A model generated the notes under the pieces. It did not search any database. It was not told the origin of the DNA and saw only the letters and a list, made by a program, of their open reading frames with translations. 45,475 bases of DNA, taken from Akkermansiaceae bacterium (GTDB lineage: Bacteria > Verrucomicrobiota > Verrucomicrobiia > Verrucomicrobiales > Akkermansiaceae). The position numbers and the translations under genes are program-made. Shown piece by piece: positions 8,343 through 17,232 of this stretch (position 1 is its first letter; each line of letters begins with the position of its first letter). The DNA lies in the NCBI GenBank assembly GCA_903908495.1, contig CAIVSK010000151.1:1-45475 (forward strand), given 5' to 3'.

Positions 8343-9230
8343 ATGACCGATCCCGAAACTTTGCCGCCCCGGAGCATGACGAGTGAGCCCGCCACGATTG
8401 TTTGCAAGCCGACCCACTGGTTTCTTTTCCGCGCCTTGGTCATGTTGCTGATGTTCGGGGTGTTCGCCGTGCTGTTTTATGCCGATGGCTCGAGCGGTTA
8501 CCGCAACAAGAACGAGGTTTTCTATCTGCGCCAGACGTTTCAGACCGCCATCAAGAGATTCGGAGACATGAATCAAGGCGGCTCCCTAACGCCGGAGGCC
8601 TGGAAGAAATACGCGGCTGGCCAGGTGGTGGATTTCCCGCCGGATCGCTCGCTGTTGCCGACCCGCCTGCAGTTGCCGATGCCCTGGCCGGAGATTTTGC
8701 AGGACTACCAGCGGATGCAGCCGCTGCAGTGGAATTTGCTCTGGCGCGAATACACCAAGGCCCGCGGCATCAATGAAACCGTCCCCGAGGAACCCTATGA
8801 CGCCCGTAAAATCAACGAGCAATGGGTCGTGTTCGGAATTTGCGCCTCCCTTACCGTCGTCATCGCCTTCTTCCTGGCTCGCACCCTCCGCCGCCGCATC
8901 ACCGCCGATGCCGACGCCGTCACCGACCAGCGCGGCCGCCGGGTCCCGTATGCCGATATGAAATTCCTCGACCTGCGCAAGTGGGAGACCAAGGGCCTGG
9001 CCTTCGTTGCCTATGCCGGCAGCGCCGGCAGCGGCCGCATCCGCGTCGATGGCCTGACCTACGGCGGCTTCAAAAAAGAGGATGACGAGCCCGCTGAAAG
9101 GCTCATGCAGCTCATCCGCTCGCGTTTTTCCGGCGAAGTGATCGAATACGCCGTGCTCGCCCCCCCTGCAGCTGCGGCCCCCGCCGCGCCGCACTCCGCA
9201 GATCCCGCGGACGCACCGAAACCGGAGTGA
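8343..9230 (+). CDS. Two-helix membrane protein, unknown function
   Basis: The 295-residue protein has two likely membrane helices, at about residues 28-47 (LFRALVMLLMFGVFAVLFYA) and 161-178 (VFGICASLTVVIAFFLA). Between them is an extracytoplasmic loop of about 110 residues rich in aromatic residues. The C-terminal part after the second helix (RITADADAVTDQRGRRVPYADM and onward) reads like a beta-rich, PH-like domain of the kind found in small bacterial membrane proteins, but this is a guess from pattern. The tail is a proline/alanine-rich stretch. No catalytic motif was recognised. It is divergent from the aldolase and precedes acpP. Confidence 0.75.
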   Translation: MTDPETLPPRSMTSEPATIVCKPTHWFLFRALVMLLMFGVFAVLFYADGSSGYRNKNEVFYLRQTFQTAIKRFGDMNQGGSLTPEAWKKYAAGQVVDFPPDRSLLPTRLQLPMPWPEILQDYQRMQPLQWNLLWREYTKARGINETVPEEPYDARKINEQWVVFGICASLTVVIAFFLARTLRRRITADADAVTDQRGRRVPYADMKFLDLRKWETKGLAFVAYAGSAGSGRIRVDGLTYGGFKKEDDEPAERLMQLIRSRFSGEVIEYAVLAPPAAAAPAAPHSADPADAPKPE

Positions 9231-9242
9231 TTTGCCGCTCGT

Positions 9243-9272
9243 TTGACATTTTTCGTGCCCAAGGCGTTTTTA
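9243..9272 (+). promoter_or_regulatory. Possible sigma-70 promoter for acpP
   Basis: A perfect TTGACA lies at 9243-9248, with a weak T-rich -10 candidate (TTTTTA) near 9267-9272 at about 18-base spacing. It sits about 70 bases before the acpP start, between it and the preceding gene. Confidence 0.35.
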
Positions 9273-9341
9273 GGTGTTGCCAAGCCACGCCCTGACACGC
9301 TAAGCCACCCCCGACGCCAACCATAACCACCACAGTAGCCT

Positions 9342-9584
9342 ATGTCTGATAAAAGTATCGAAGCCCGTGTGAAGGACATCATCGTCGACCAGCTCGGCGT
9401 CAGTGCCGATCAAGTCACCTTGGAAGCAAAGTTCGTCGAAGACCTTGGTGCCGACTCGCTCGACACCGTGGAACTTGTGATGGCTTTTGAAGAAGAGTTC
9501 GACATCGAAGTGCCCGACGAAGAAGCCGAAAAGCTCCAGTCGGTCGGCGATGTCATCACCTACATCAACAACCAACAAGGCTGA
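9342..9584 (+). CDS. acpP: Acyl carrier protein
   Basis: This is the carrier of growing fatty acyl chains in type II fatty acid synthesis. The 80-residue acidic protein has the LGADSLD motif in which Ser39 receives 4'-phosphopantetheine, followed by the helix [21 protein letters not shown] typical of AcpP helix II-III. Length and sequence are standard. It has its own probable promoter upstream and a good terminator downstream, so it is probably transcribed mainly alone, as suits an abundant protein. The accA gene for fatty acid precursor supply lies 1.7 kb downstream on the same strand. Confidence 0.97.
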   Translation: MSDKSIEARVKDIIVDQLGVSADQVTLEAKFVEDLGADSLDTVELVMAFEEEFDIEVPDEEAEKLQSVGDVITYINNQQG

Positions 9585-9606
9585 TTCGATCTGCCGGTTT
9601 GTTTTG

Positions 9607-9645
9607 AAAAGGGTGGACTCCCCGGTGGTGTCCGCCCTTTTCTTT
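9607..9645 (+). terminator. Intrinsic terminator after acpP
   Basis: Arms AAAAGGGTGGAC (9607-9618) and GTCCGCCCTTTT (9630-9641) form a stem with one G-T pair and an 11-base loop, followed by CTTT. The A-tract/T-tract makes it partly bidirectional. It lies 22 bases after the acpP stop. Confidence 0.88.
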
Positions 9646-9680
9646 GCAATCCGCCCAATCTGACGGACATTGGGTTGATC

Positions 9681-10217
9681 ATGCACTCGCCCGACGACAT
9701 CCAGTACGCCCTCGAAACCACCCGCGTGCTGCGCGAACCGGATCGGAGGATCGAGACGTTTGGCGAGACGCGCTTTGAGTTCCAAATCATCAGCGAGCTG
9801 ATGGATCAGGTCGGCCAAGTGCGGATTCGCACTGGCGAGGTGGAGGCGATGCGGCCGCGGATCCTGCGGCCCGCGCCCTACCGGGAAATCGAGCTCGATG
9901 GGTTCGACGCCACGGCCCGCGCCCGCATGGATGAGTTGATAGAAAAATTCCGCAGCGAAGGCAAGAATCTTGCTTTTCTGCAATACGGTTTCCAATTTCG
10001 GCGTGGCCAGGTCCACGAGGAAATCATTCACGATTCGATGGACGCGGTGCGCGAGCGTGTGCTGGAGGATATCCGGCGCACGGGCAATCCGACGCGTGCG
10101 GTGATCGAGGGGGTGGACGACGCCTGGGAGGTGTCGATTCTGAAGTTTTCGTTTGACATGATTATTCGTTCCCATGAGATCAACGCGTTTGATTTCAAGC
10201 GGCGCGGCCTCCTCTGA
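9681..10217 (+). CDS. Conserved-looking cytoplasmic protein of unknown function
   Basis: The ATG at 9681 gives MHSPDDIQYALETTRVL and a protein of 178 residues; a TTG two codons upstream is possible. It has no signal peptide or membrane helix and is rich in charged residues, with a mixed alpha/beta look and the segments FEFQIISELMDQVGQVRIR and FLQYGFQFRRGQVHEEIIHD. Its clear coding character and tight link to the next gene (14 bases between stop and start) argue that it is real. No family name was recognised. Because it directly precedes a LysM cell-wall protein, a role related to the envelope is possible but unproven. Confidence 0.75.
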   Translation: MHSPDDIQYALETTRVLREPDRRIETFGETRFEFQIISELMDQVGQVRIRTGEVEAMRPRILRPAPYREIELDGFDATARARMDELIEKFRSEGKNLAFLQYGFQFRRGQVHEEIIHDSMDAVRERVLEDIRRTGNPTRAVIEGVDDAWEVSILKFSFDMIIRSHEINAFDFKRRGLL

Positions 10218-10231
10218 GCATTGAACCGCCC

Positions 10232-11224
10232 ATGAGTCTCTGGACCTTTGTCAAGCTGCTTGCCGCCGCCGCCGTGCTCGGGGCCATCGCGTTCACCTGC
10301 ATGTTTGCCTATCACATGGCGGTGCGCCCGATGGGCGGGGTGTTCGAGAAAATCGTGCCCAATCCCACGGTGGTGATGAATGCGCAGCCGGACGCCGACT
10401 TTGCGGAGAGCGTCAATGCCGCCGAGATGCCGGATTTGGATCCGGGCGAGAAGACGTTTCAAAAGGCGCTTGAACTCATCGCAATGGGCAAGCTGGCCGA
10501 CGCCCGCGAAAAGCTCAACGCCATCGTCAACATCTTTCCCACCTCGTCTTCCGCCCCTGTCGCCCGCCACATCGTTGGCGAAATGAACCTCGACGACATC
10601 CTCTCCACCACCCAGATGGCGGGCAAACAAACCCACATCGTCAAACGCGGCGATTCGTTCCTCGGCATCGCCGCCCATTACAAGACCACCTTAGATTGCA
10701 TCGTCCACCTCAATGGCTTGCAGGAGCTCAAAAACCTCGTGCCCGGCGAAGAATTGCTCGTCATGCCCTTGGAATACCGCCTCCTCATCGAGCCCCAACG
10801 CAAAGCAATCTCGCTCTGGGACGGCGGGCGCTTCATCTGCGAATACCCGATCATCCACCTCGAGGCCGCCGGTAAACTCAGCTCGCTGCGGACCACCATC
10901 GGCTCAAAAACCGGCCAACTTGACGCCCGCCGGAGCAAGCCTGATGCCAAACCGCGCGCCAAGGCGGACCCGAAATCGAAAATCAAGCCGAAGTCCAAGG
11001 CCGATCCAAAATCGGACGCCAAGGCGGACGCCAAAACGGATGCCAAGGCCGCGCTGCCAGCTGGAAAAGCGATACAACTCGCCAAATCGCCGGTGCAGAT
11101 CCGGGCGTATGCGGCGGAAGACGTCGGCGCGCGGGGCATCTTCTTGAGCCCGGCCGATGTTGAAGAGCTCTTCCTGCTCACCCGCGTCGGCAACACCGTG
11201 GAAATCCGCGTCACCGCCCGCTGA
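10232..11224 (+). CDS. LysM protein with degenerate L,D-transpeptidase-like region and Lys-rich linker
   Basis: The 330-residue protein has an N-terminal membrane anchor (about 5-28), a TPR-like helical pair (74-107) and a LysM peptidoglycan-binding domain (about 134-180, THIVKRGDSFLGIAAHY to LVPGEELLVMP). After it, YRLLIEPQRKAISLWDGG and FICEYPI look like the opening strands of a YkuD L,D-transpeptidase. A Lys/Ala/Asp/Pro linker (about 231-276) interrupts this, and the end (GIFLSPADVEELFLL, VGNTVEI) matches the segment that follows the catalytic cysteine in YkuD proteins. The SxGC(I/F)R motif itself is absent: the position reads GARGIFLS. The product is therefore probably a non-catalytic, wall-binding relative. 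It follows the unknown gene at 9681 closely. Confidence 0.85.
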   Translation: MSLWTFVKLLAAAAVLGAIAFTCMFAYHMAVRPMGGVFEKIVPNPTVVMNAQPDADFAESVNAAEMPDLDPGEKTFQKALELIAMGKLADAREKLNAIVNIFPTSSSAPVARHIVGEMNLDDILSTTQMAGKQTHIVKRGDSFLGIAAHYKTTLDCIVHLNGLQELKNLVPGEELLVMPLEYRLLIEPQRKAISLWDGGRFICEYPIIHLEAAGKLSSLRTTIGSKTGQLDARRSKPDAKPRAKADPKSKIKPKSKADPKSDAKADAKTDAKAALPAGKAIQLAKSPVQIRAYAAEDVGARGIFLSPADVEELFLLTRVGNTVEIRVTAR

Positions 11225-11280
11225 GCGGCCCGCCGCAATTGCTCCTTGCCTCTCAAAGCTAAATCCAGCAATCCTCTGCC

Positions 11281-12234
11281 ATGCAAATCCTCGAATTCGA
11301 AAAGCCCATCGCCGAACTCGAGCGCGAGTTGGAAAAACTCCGCGCCAAATCCCTCTCCCAAAACCTCGACCTCTCCGCCGACCTGGCCGCCATGGAGGAC
11401 CAACTCGCCGATACCCGCTCCTCTATCTATCAAAATTTGAGCCCCTGGCAGCGCGTTCAGATCGCCCGTCACACCAGCCGCCCCTTCATGCTGGACTACG
11501 TGGCCAACGCCTTCACCGACTTTTGTGAACTCCACGGCGACCGCCACATTGGCGACGACCACGCCATGCCCGGCGGCTTCGCCCGCATCGGCGGCCAGCG
11601 CGTCGTCATCGTCGGCCACCAAAAAGGCCGCAATACCAAGGATAACCTCCGCCGCAACTTCGGCAGCGCCCACCCCGAGGGCTACCGCAAGGCGATGCGC
11701 TTGATGAAACTCGCGGAAAAATTCGGCCTGCCCATCATCACCCTCATCGACACCCCCGGTGCCTTTCCCGGCATCGGCGCGGAAGAGCGCAACATCGCCG
11801 AAGCCATCGCCTATAACCTGCGCGAAATGATGTTGCTGCGGGTGCCCACCATTGCCGTGGTCCTCGGCGAGGGTGGCTCCGGCGGCGCGCTGGGCATCGG
11901 CGTGGCCGACCGCGTCATCATGATGGAAAACGCCTACTACTCGGTCATCAGCCCGGAAGGCTGCGCCGCCATCCTCTGGAAACACCGCAAGCACGCCCCG
12001 GAGGCCGCCGCAGCCATGAAACTCGTCGCCCCCGATCTCAAGCAGCTCGGCCTCATCGACGACGTCATCGACGAACCCACCGGCGGTGCCCATTACGACC
12101 ACCACGCCGCCGCCAGCGCCTTCCGGGATTGTGTCCTGCGCCATCTCGCCGAACTCGCCAGTCTATCCACCGACGCTCTGCTCACCCAGCGCTACGAAAA
12201 ATTCCGCAACTTCGGCGAGTGGAGCGGCAAGTGA
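11281..12234 (+). CDS. accA: Acetyl-CoA carboxylase carboxyltransferase subunit alpha
   Basis: AccA forms, with AccD, the carboxyltransferase that makes malonyl-CoA from acetyl-CoA and carboxybiotin, the committed step of fatty acid synthesis. The 317-residue protein shows the normal AccA arrangement: an N-terminal helical part (FEKPIAELERELEKLR), RHTSRPFMLDYV, GDRHIGDDHAMPGGFA, then the crotonase-like core with IDTPGAFPGIGAEERNIAEA and GEGGSGGALGIGVADRV, and the YSVISPEGCAAILWK block. Length is typical. The gene ends nine bases before the convergent ThuA gene, with no visible terminator between them. Confidence 0.97.
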   Translation: MQILEFEKPIAELERELEKLRAKSLSQNLDLSADLAAMEDQLADTRSSIYQNLSPWQRVQIARHTSRPFMLDYVANAFTDFCELHGDRHIGDDHAMPGGFARIGGQRVVIVGHQKGRNTKDNLRRNFGSAHPEGYRKAMRLMKLAEKFGLPIITLIDTPGAFPGIGAEERNIAEAIAYNLREMMLLRVPTIAVVLGEGGSGGALGIGVADRVIMMENAYYSVISPEGCAAILWKHRKHAPEAAAAMKLVAPDLKQLGLIDDVIDEPTGGAHYDHHAAASAFRDCVLRHLAELASLSTDALLTQRYEKFRNFGEWSGK

Positions 12235-12243
12235 GCAGGTGGT

Positions 12244-13374
12244 TTATTGGTGAGACGAAGGTTTGACGTCCTTGCGGAAGCCATTGAATCCATACATCAG
12301 CGGCTCATAGCTGCCGACGATGCTTACGTCCGCCTTGGCCGGCACTGTGAGTCCCAGGCCCCAGTATACGCCGTTGACCACCAGGCGCCGCAGCCCTTCG
12401 TTTGTCAGATCCGTCGCCGCGCCCATCGTGGTGCAGAGGATCTTGTGGGTCTTGCCCGCCCCGCCCTTGAGTTCGCGACTCCACGCCACGGCCATCATCG
12501 GCTCGTTGATTGGCTGCTCGACGCCGTCGGCACGTTTCTTGTGATAGCTGGCCGGTTCGTCGCCCGGGCTCATCCCCTTGAGCACCTGGCCGCGCAGCAG
12601 GATTTTGGCATCGGCGGGCGGGGCCGCCTCATAGACGTCGGAATTGGCGAATACCTCGCTGACGCCGTGCAGCAGCGCATCGCCGGCATTGGCGGCCTCA
12701 ATGACGCCGCGGGTGGCCTCTGACTTGTGCCCGCCCCAGTGGTTGACCCATTGCTCGCCGAGCACGCGTTTGCCAAAACTGTTATACTCCTTGAACTCGC
12801 TCGCGTCGGGCAGTTGAAAGGCGTGCGTGCTGGTGCGCAGCCCGATGACCGGCACTCCCCGGCGCATCGCCGCATCAAATCGCCGCATCGCCGCGTCGGG
12901 CCACCTGCGGAAGCGGATCAACATCACGATGGCGTCGGCCGAATCCAAGGCCTCGGGGTGGCTGAGGCTCGCCCCGGCGTTCGGATCGATCAGCCCCTCC
13001 GGCGAAACTGAGAACAGCACCGTGCAATCGAAGCCGTGGCGCTGGGACAGGATCTTGCCTAACATCGGCAGACTGTCCTCGGAGCGGTACTCCTCGTCGC
13101 CGGCGATCAACACGATGTGCTTGCCCTTGCCCGGACCATCACCGCCGGGGTAGTCAACCCAATCCGCTTCAGCGGCGGGGACGGCGGTTTGTAACATGGC
13201 GGCTAACGAGGCAGCGGTGACGAATGACTTGAAACCGACGGCCGTCGCCACCGGATCGGTCTCTTTAAGTTTGTCCGGCGGGGGCGGATTCTCGCCCATG
13301 CCACGTCCGCCCAGCCCGACGGGGATTGTTGTCGAGGCCACAGGTTTGAGCAAAAATAGACGTCGCGAGTGCAT
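12244..13374 (-). CDS. Secreted ThuA-domain protein with a HiPIP-like Tat leader
   Basis: The main part (about residues 85-376) is a ThuA-like, glutamine-amidotransferase-fold domain: HIVLIAGDEEYRSEDSLPML, VIGLRTSTHAF, FGKRVLGEQWVNHWGG and a C-terminal GVYWGLGL. Such proteins are abundant in PVC bacteria and are linked, without firm biochemistry, to carbohydrate metabolism. The first about 50 residues are odd. They start with a Tat-type SRRLFLLK motif and contain KLKETDPVATAVGFK, which resembles the start of mature high-potential iron-sulfur proteins, and only then comes a second, Sec-like signal (FVTAASLAAMLQTAVPAAEA). This looks like a fusion of a HiPIP leader to a complete ThuA precursor. 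It is the second gene after the DsbD-like gene, 74 bases apart. Confidence 0.85.
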   Translation of the reverse strand: MHSRRLFLLKPVASTTIPVGLGGRGMGENPPPPDKLKETDPVATAVGFKSFVTAASLAAMLQTAVPAAEADWVDYPGGDGPGKGKHIVLIAGDEEYRSEDSLPMLGKILSQRHGFDCTVLFSVSPEGLIDPNAGASLSHPEALDSADAIVMLIRFRRWPDAAMRRFDAAMRRGVPVIGLRTSTHAFQLPDASEFKEYNSFGKRVLGEQWVNHWGGHKSEATRGVIEAANAGDALLHGVSEVFANSDVYEAAPPADAKILLRGQVLKGMSPGDEPASYHKKRADGVEQPINEPMMAVAWSRELKGGAGKTHKILCTTMGAATDLTNEGLRRLVVNGVYWGLGLTVPAKADVSIVGSYEPLMYGFNGFRKDVKPSSHQ

Positions 13375-13448
13375 GGTGTGTTGGGTGGGCGGCTGGGGGC
13401 AGGTTGATACCGCCGCTAAGCCGGGGGTTTATCAAGAAAGTTCTCTCT

Positions 13449-14279
13449 TCAGTATTCGGGATTGATTTGCAGATGCAAGGGTTGGCCGTCGCTCTGCCAG
13501 GCGGCCGGCAACGCCACCACTCCGGGCAGCGTGGCTGGGTGCGGCGGCGCGAATTCCGAGAGCGCCAGTTGTATCCGGACCGTGCCGTCGGATAAAACCG
13601 CAAGCACTTGTTTTTGGCTCGTGTCCACCTGGCCATCCGCCGTGAAAAACCGGATGCCGTCGGCCGTTGGCGGTGCCGGCCTGTCGCCCGGAGCGTGCAG
13701 GGTGAGCACGATCGTGTGTGGGGCGCGCATGACGGCGACCCGCCACGCCGGATCCAGCTTCGGCACCAGTGCGCGAAATTTTGCAAACAACGCTTCGTTC
13801 GCCGGGTCCGCCTCCGCAGACACGGCCACCGGCAGCGTCACGCCAAACGGGATTTTCACAGCTGGGCTGCAGGTTGCGCCGCAGCACATCCATGAGACTT
13901 TGGCGGTCACTCTCACCTGCTTGCTGGCTAAATCCGCCGCAGCCGTCAGGGGAATCAGCAACAAGGTCTCGCCCTCGTACCCTTGGGCGTCGTAGCCCGC
14001 CATCTTGACCAACGCCGGTGCCGGCCACTCGATGGCACCCGCGACAATGCCCGCAGGTAAGTCCCATTCAACCTGTGTCGCCAGACCGACAATCCCCGGA
14101 TGCTGCCAATACGAGTGGCTGCCGGGCGGATGGCGCAGGTGCAGCCCGAGGCAAAATGCCGCACCAGGACGGATGTTGCGCTGCTCGGAAAGCAACTCGA
14201 CATCCAACGGATTGCCGCCGGCCCCGGCGGGCTGCGGCGAACACAAAAGCACAATAGCCAGAAAACCGCTCAAGCGCAT
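13449..14279 (-). CDS. Exported DsbD N-terminal-domain-like protein
   Basis: The 276-residue protein begins with a signal peptide (MRLSGFLAIVLLCSPQPAGAG). The body resembles the periplasmic alpha domain of DsbD/ScsB thiol-disulfide interchange proteins: SYWQHPGIVGLATQVEW, a WPAP segment, GYEGETLLLIPL and a cysteine cluster in VSWMCCGATCSP, where DsbD alpha domains carry a functional cysteine pair. The membrane and thioredoxin domains of full DsbD are absent, so it is a stand-alone domain. It may accept electrons from a separate membrane reductase or serve in redox or metal handling in the periplasm; that is inference. It is divergent from the large plus-strand gene at 14404 and is followed by the ThuA gene. 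Confidence 0.8.
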   Translation of the reverse strand: MRLSGFLAIVLLCSPQPAGAGGNPLDVELLSEQRNIRPGAAFCLGLHLRHPPGSHSYWQHPGIVGLATQVEWDLPAGIVAGAIEWPAPALVKMAGYDAQGYEGETLLLIPLTAAADLASKQVRVTAKVSWMCCGATCSPAVKIPFGVTLPVAVSAEADPANEALFAKFRALVPKLDPAWRVAVMRAPHTIVLTLHAPGDRPAPPTADGIRFFTADGQVDTSQKQVLAVLSDGTVRIQLALSEFAPPHPATLPGVVALPAAWQSDGQPLHLQINPEY

Positions 14280-14403
14280 CGCCCCTACGATACATTATTC
14301 CTGCCGGAATTAAATCAATTTTTTTCCGTGAGTCGCTTGCGCAATGCCATGCCCCGTGGTTGCGTGACCGGCAATATCGAATTTTTACCGAGCCAACCCA
14401 CTC

Positions 14404-17232
14404 ATGATGATCACCCGACTCGCCCTGCTGCTATTGAGCTCCGGGCTGATGATACTGACCGCCCGTGCTGAATTCACGTTCCAAAAAGGCGATAAGATCT
14501 GCCTTATTGGAAATTCCCTGGCCGATCGCATGCAACATGACGGGTGGATGGAAACCTTGATCCAGCGCGAAACCTCCCAGTTGGAATTGAGCTTCCGCGA
14601 CATCGCGGTGTGCGGCGATGAAGTGGCCAGGCGCCCGCGTTCTGAAAATGTGCCTAACAGCGAGGCCCTGCTGGCCCAGTGCAAAGCCGATGTGGTCTTC
14701 TGCTTCTTCGGATACAGCGAGTCGTTCCAAGGCCAGCCAGGCCTTGAAAAATTCAAGGCCGATTACGCCGCGATGATCGATAGCTACAAGGCAAAGAACT
14801 TCAACGGAAAGAACACGCTGCGATTGGTGCTGTTTTCGCCCATCGCCAATGAAAACCTGCACAACCCGCTGCTGCCAGACGCTGCGGCTAACAACAATCG
14901 TCTCGCCCTCTATGCCAATGCGGTCAAGGAAGTGGCCGAGGCGGAAAATGCAACATTTGTCGATCTGTACCAGCCAACGCTGGTGCTTTACGCCAATGCC
15001 AAAGCGCCGCTGACCCTCAACGGGGCGCATTTGTCTGCCGCCGGCAATCGCGAGTTGGCAGGGGTCATCGCCCAGGCGCTCCTCAAGAAGTCCGTGACGG
15101 CCTCGCCTAACGATGAAAATCTGCGCCAAGCCGTCAATACCAAGAGCACCTACTGGCACAATTCCTACCGCGCGTCCGACAGCAATGATGTCTGGGGCAA
15201 CCGGTCGGTACTGCGCTTTGAAAACAACCAAAGCAACGGCGAGGTGCTCCAGCAGGAACTGCTGATATGGCAGCAAATGGCCAGCAACCGCGACCGCCAA
15301 ATCTGGGCGCTGGCCGCCGGCAAACCGTTTAAGGTCGACGATAGCAATCTGCCGGCACCGCTCCAGGTTGTGTCCAATGTGAGCCACAAAACCGAGCAAA
15401 GCATCCCCTATATCGACGGCCAGGAAGCCATCAGCAAGATGACGGTGGCCCCCGGTTTCAAGGTGAACCTCTTCGCTGATGAAAAGCGCTTCCCTGAACT
15501 GGCCAACCCCGTGCAGATGGCCGTGGACCCGAAGGGGCGCCTGTGGGTTGCCGCGTGGGGGTCCTATCCGAAGTGGGAACCTGGCAAGCCGTTGACCGAC
15601 CGTCTGCTCATTCTAACTGACGAGAAACACTCCGGTGTGGCTGACAAGTGCATCACCTTCGCCACGGTCGAGAATCCGACGGGTTTTGAATTCTGGAACG
15701 GAGGGGTGCTGGTCACCTCGGGTCACGACCTGCTGTTTCTCAAGGACAGCAAGGGCGACGGGGTGGCAGACGTGCGCGAGGTGATGCTGCAAGGCCTCGA
15801 CAACGCCGACACCCACCATGCTGCCAACAATTTCCGCTTCGGCCCCGATGGCGGACTGTACTGGCAACGCGGCGTGTTCATTGTGGAAAACGTGGAAACC
15901 CCGTGGGCCAGGGCGTTTGAGGCCACCCGCGACGGGATGTATCGCTTCGATCCGGCCAGCCATACTTTCAGTTTTCATGCCGCCAACGGCCCCAACTCGC
16001 ACGGCATTGCCTTCGATTACTGGGGGTTTCATTATGCCACCGACGGCACCTCGGGCAACACCTTCCAGGTCGTGCCAGATCAAAAAGGCTTCAAAATGCG
16101 CGAACTGCTGCAAAAACAAGTGCGCCCGGTGCCCTCCAGCGCCATCGTTTCCAGCAGCCAATTTCCCGCTGGAAACCAGGGCAATTTCCTCATCTGCAAT
16201 TCCATCGGATTTCTCGGCATCAAACAGTACAAGCTCGATCGCGATGCAATTTCCGGCTTGGTCCACGGCACCCCGGTGGTCGATATGGTCTCATCCACCG
16301 ATCCCAATTTCCGCCCCACCGCCATTCAGTTCGGTGACGACGGTGCGCTCTATTTCTCCGATTGGCAGAACGCCATCATCGGCCACATGCAGCACAACAT
16401 CCGCGACCCCGAACGCGACAAAAGCCACGGCCGCGTCTATCGCATCGTCGCCGAGGGACGCAAACTCCAGGAGCACGTCGACATCGACGGCCAGCCAGTG
16501 GCAAAATTATTGGAAAATCTCAAGCACCCGGTGGATGGCGTGCGCTATCGCACCCACATCGAGCTGAGCAAGCACCAGCCCGCCGAGGTCCTGGCGGCCT
16601 GCAAGGAGTGGATGCAGCAATTCGATCCGAAGAATCCCGCCGACGCCCATCACTTGCTCGAGGCGCTGTGGTTGCACCAGCGGTTGGATGTGCGGGACAT
16701 GAACCTGCTCAAGATCCTCCAACAATCACCCGAACCGTTCGCCCGCATAGCCGCCAAAACCGTCGCTCATTTCTGGAGCGGCAATGCGATCGACCCGCAA
16801 TCACGGCCCTCGAGCCAGGAGGCCGGGATCAAGAGTCTCGCCCCGAGCGTGCGGCCGGACGGCACCCTGGAAGTGCAGTTGCTAACCGTCAAGGAGGCCC
16901 TCAAGTTTGATCAATCCAGCATCGACGCCAAGCCGGGCCAGCAGGTGGAACTCCATTTCATCAATGTTGACCTGATGCCGCACAACGTCGTGATCACCCA
17001 ACCGGGTGCTGCCGATGAAGTCTGCACCGCGGCGCTGGCGCTGGGTGCTGCCGGCTTTGCCAAGGATTTCATCCCCGAGTCTTCCAAGATTCTGGCTCAC
17101 TCGAAAATGTTGGATCACGGCCAGATGGCCACCCTCAAGTTTACCCTGCCGGCCGCTGCGGGGGATTATCAGTTTGTTTGCACCTTCCCCGGTCACGGCC
17201 AGGTCATGCGCGGCATTATCAGAGCCCAATAG
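14404..17232 (+). CDS. Secreted SGNH-hydrolase / PVC beta-propeller / cupredoxin fusion
   Basis: The 942-residue protein has a signal peptide (about 1-22) and three modules. Residues about 26-235 form an SGNH/GDSL-like hydrolase (IGNSLADRM with candidate Ser38, and NGAHLSAAGN with the candidate histidine, although the usual Asp before it reads Asn). Residues about 345-690 form a propeller dehydrogenase-like domain common in Planctomycetes and Verrucomicrobia (APGFKVNLFADE, VDPKGRLWVAAW, FGPDGGLYWQRG). The end is an azurin-like cupredoxin with a full type 1 copper set: His860 in MPHNVV, Cys926 in FVC, His931 in FPGHG and Met935. No CxxCH haem motif exists anywhere, although relatives often carry one. 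A periplasmic copper electron carrier joined to sugar or ester chemistry is a reasonable guess. Confidence 0.88.
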   Translation: MMITRLALLLLSSGLMILTARAEFTFQKGDKICLIGNSLADRMQHDGWMETLIQRETSQLELSFRDIAVCGDEVARRPRSENVPNSEALLAQCKADVVFCFFGYSESFQGQPGLEKFKADYAAMIDSYKAKNFNGKNTLRLVLFSPIANENLHNPLLPDAAANNNRLALYANAVKEVAEAENATFVDLYQPTLVLYANAKAPLTLNGAHLSAAGNRELAGVIAQALLKKSVTASPNDENLRQAVNTKSTYWHNSYRASDSNDVWGNRSVLRFENNQSNGEVLQQELLIWQQMASNRDRQIWALAAGKPFKVDDSNLPAPLQVVSNVSHKTEQSIPYIDGQEAISKMTVAPGFKVNLFADEKRFPELANPVQMAVDPKGRLWVAAWGSYPKWEPGKPLTDRLLILTDEKHSGVADKCITFATVENPTGFEFWNGGVLVTSGHDLLFLKDSKGDGVADVREVMLQGLDNADTHHAANNFRFGPDGGLYWQRGVFIVENVETPWARAFEATRDGMYRFDPASHTFSFHAANGPNSHGIAFDYWGFHYATDGTSGNTFQVVPDQKGFKMRELLQKQVRPVPSSAIVSSSQFPAGNQGNFLICNSIGFLGIKQYKLDRDAISGLVHGTPVVDMVSSTDPNFRPTAIQFGDDGALYFSDWQNAIIGHMQHNIRDPERDKSHGRVYRIVAEGRKLQEHVDIDGQPVAKLLENLKHPVDGVRYRTHIELSKHQPAEVLAACKEWMQQFDPKNPADAHHLLEALWLHQRLDVRDMNLLKILQQSPEPFARIAAKTVAHFWSGNAIDPQSRPSSQEAGIKSLAPSVRPDGTLEVQLLTVKEALKFDQSSIDAKPGQQVELHFINVDLMPHNVVITQPGAADEVCTAALALGAAGFAKDFIPESSKILAHSKMLDHGQMATLKFTLPAAAGDYQFVCTFPGHGQVMRGIIRAQ

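Noticed and set aside
10678..12144. Long open frame on the minus strand opposite the LysM gene and accA
   Set aside because: It spans two unrelated genes in antisense and has the Gly/Asp/Ala/Val composition of a GC-rich mirror frame.
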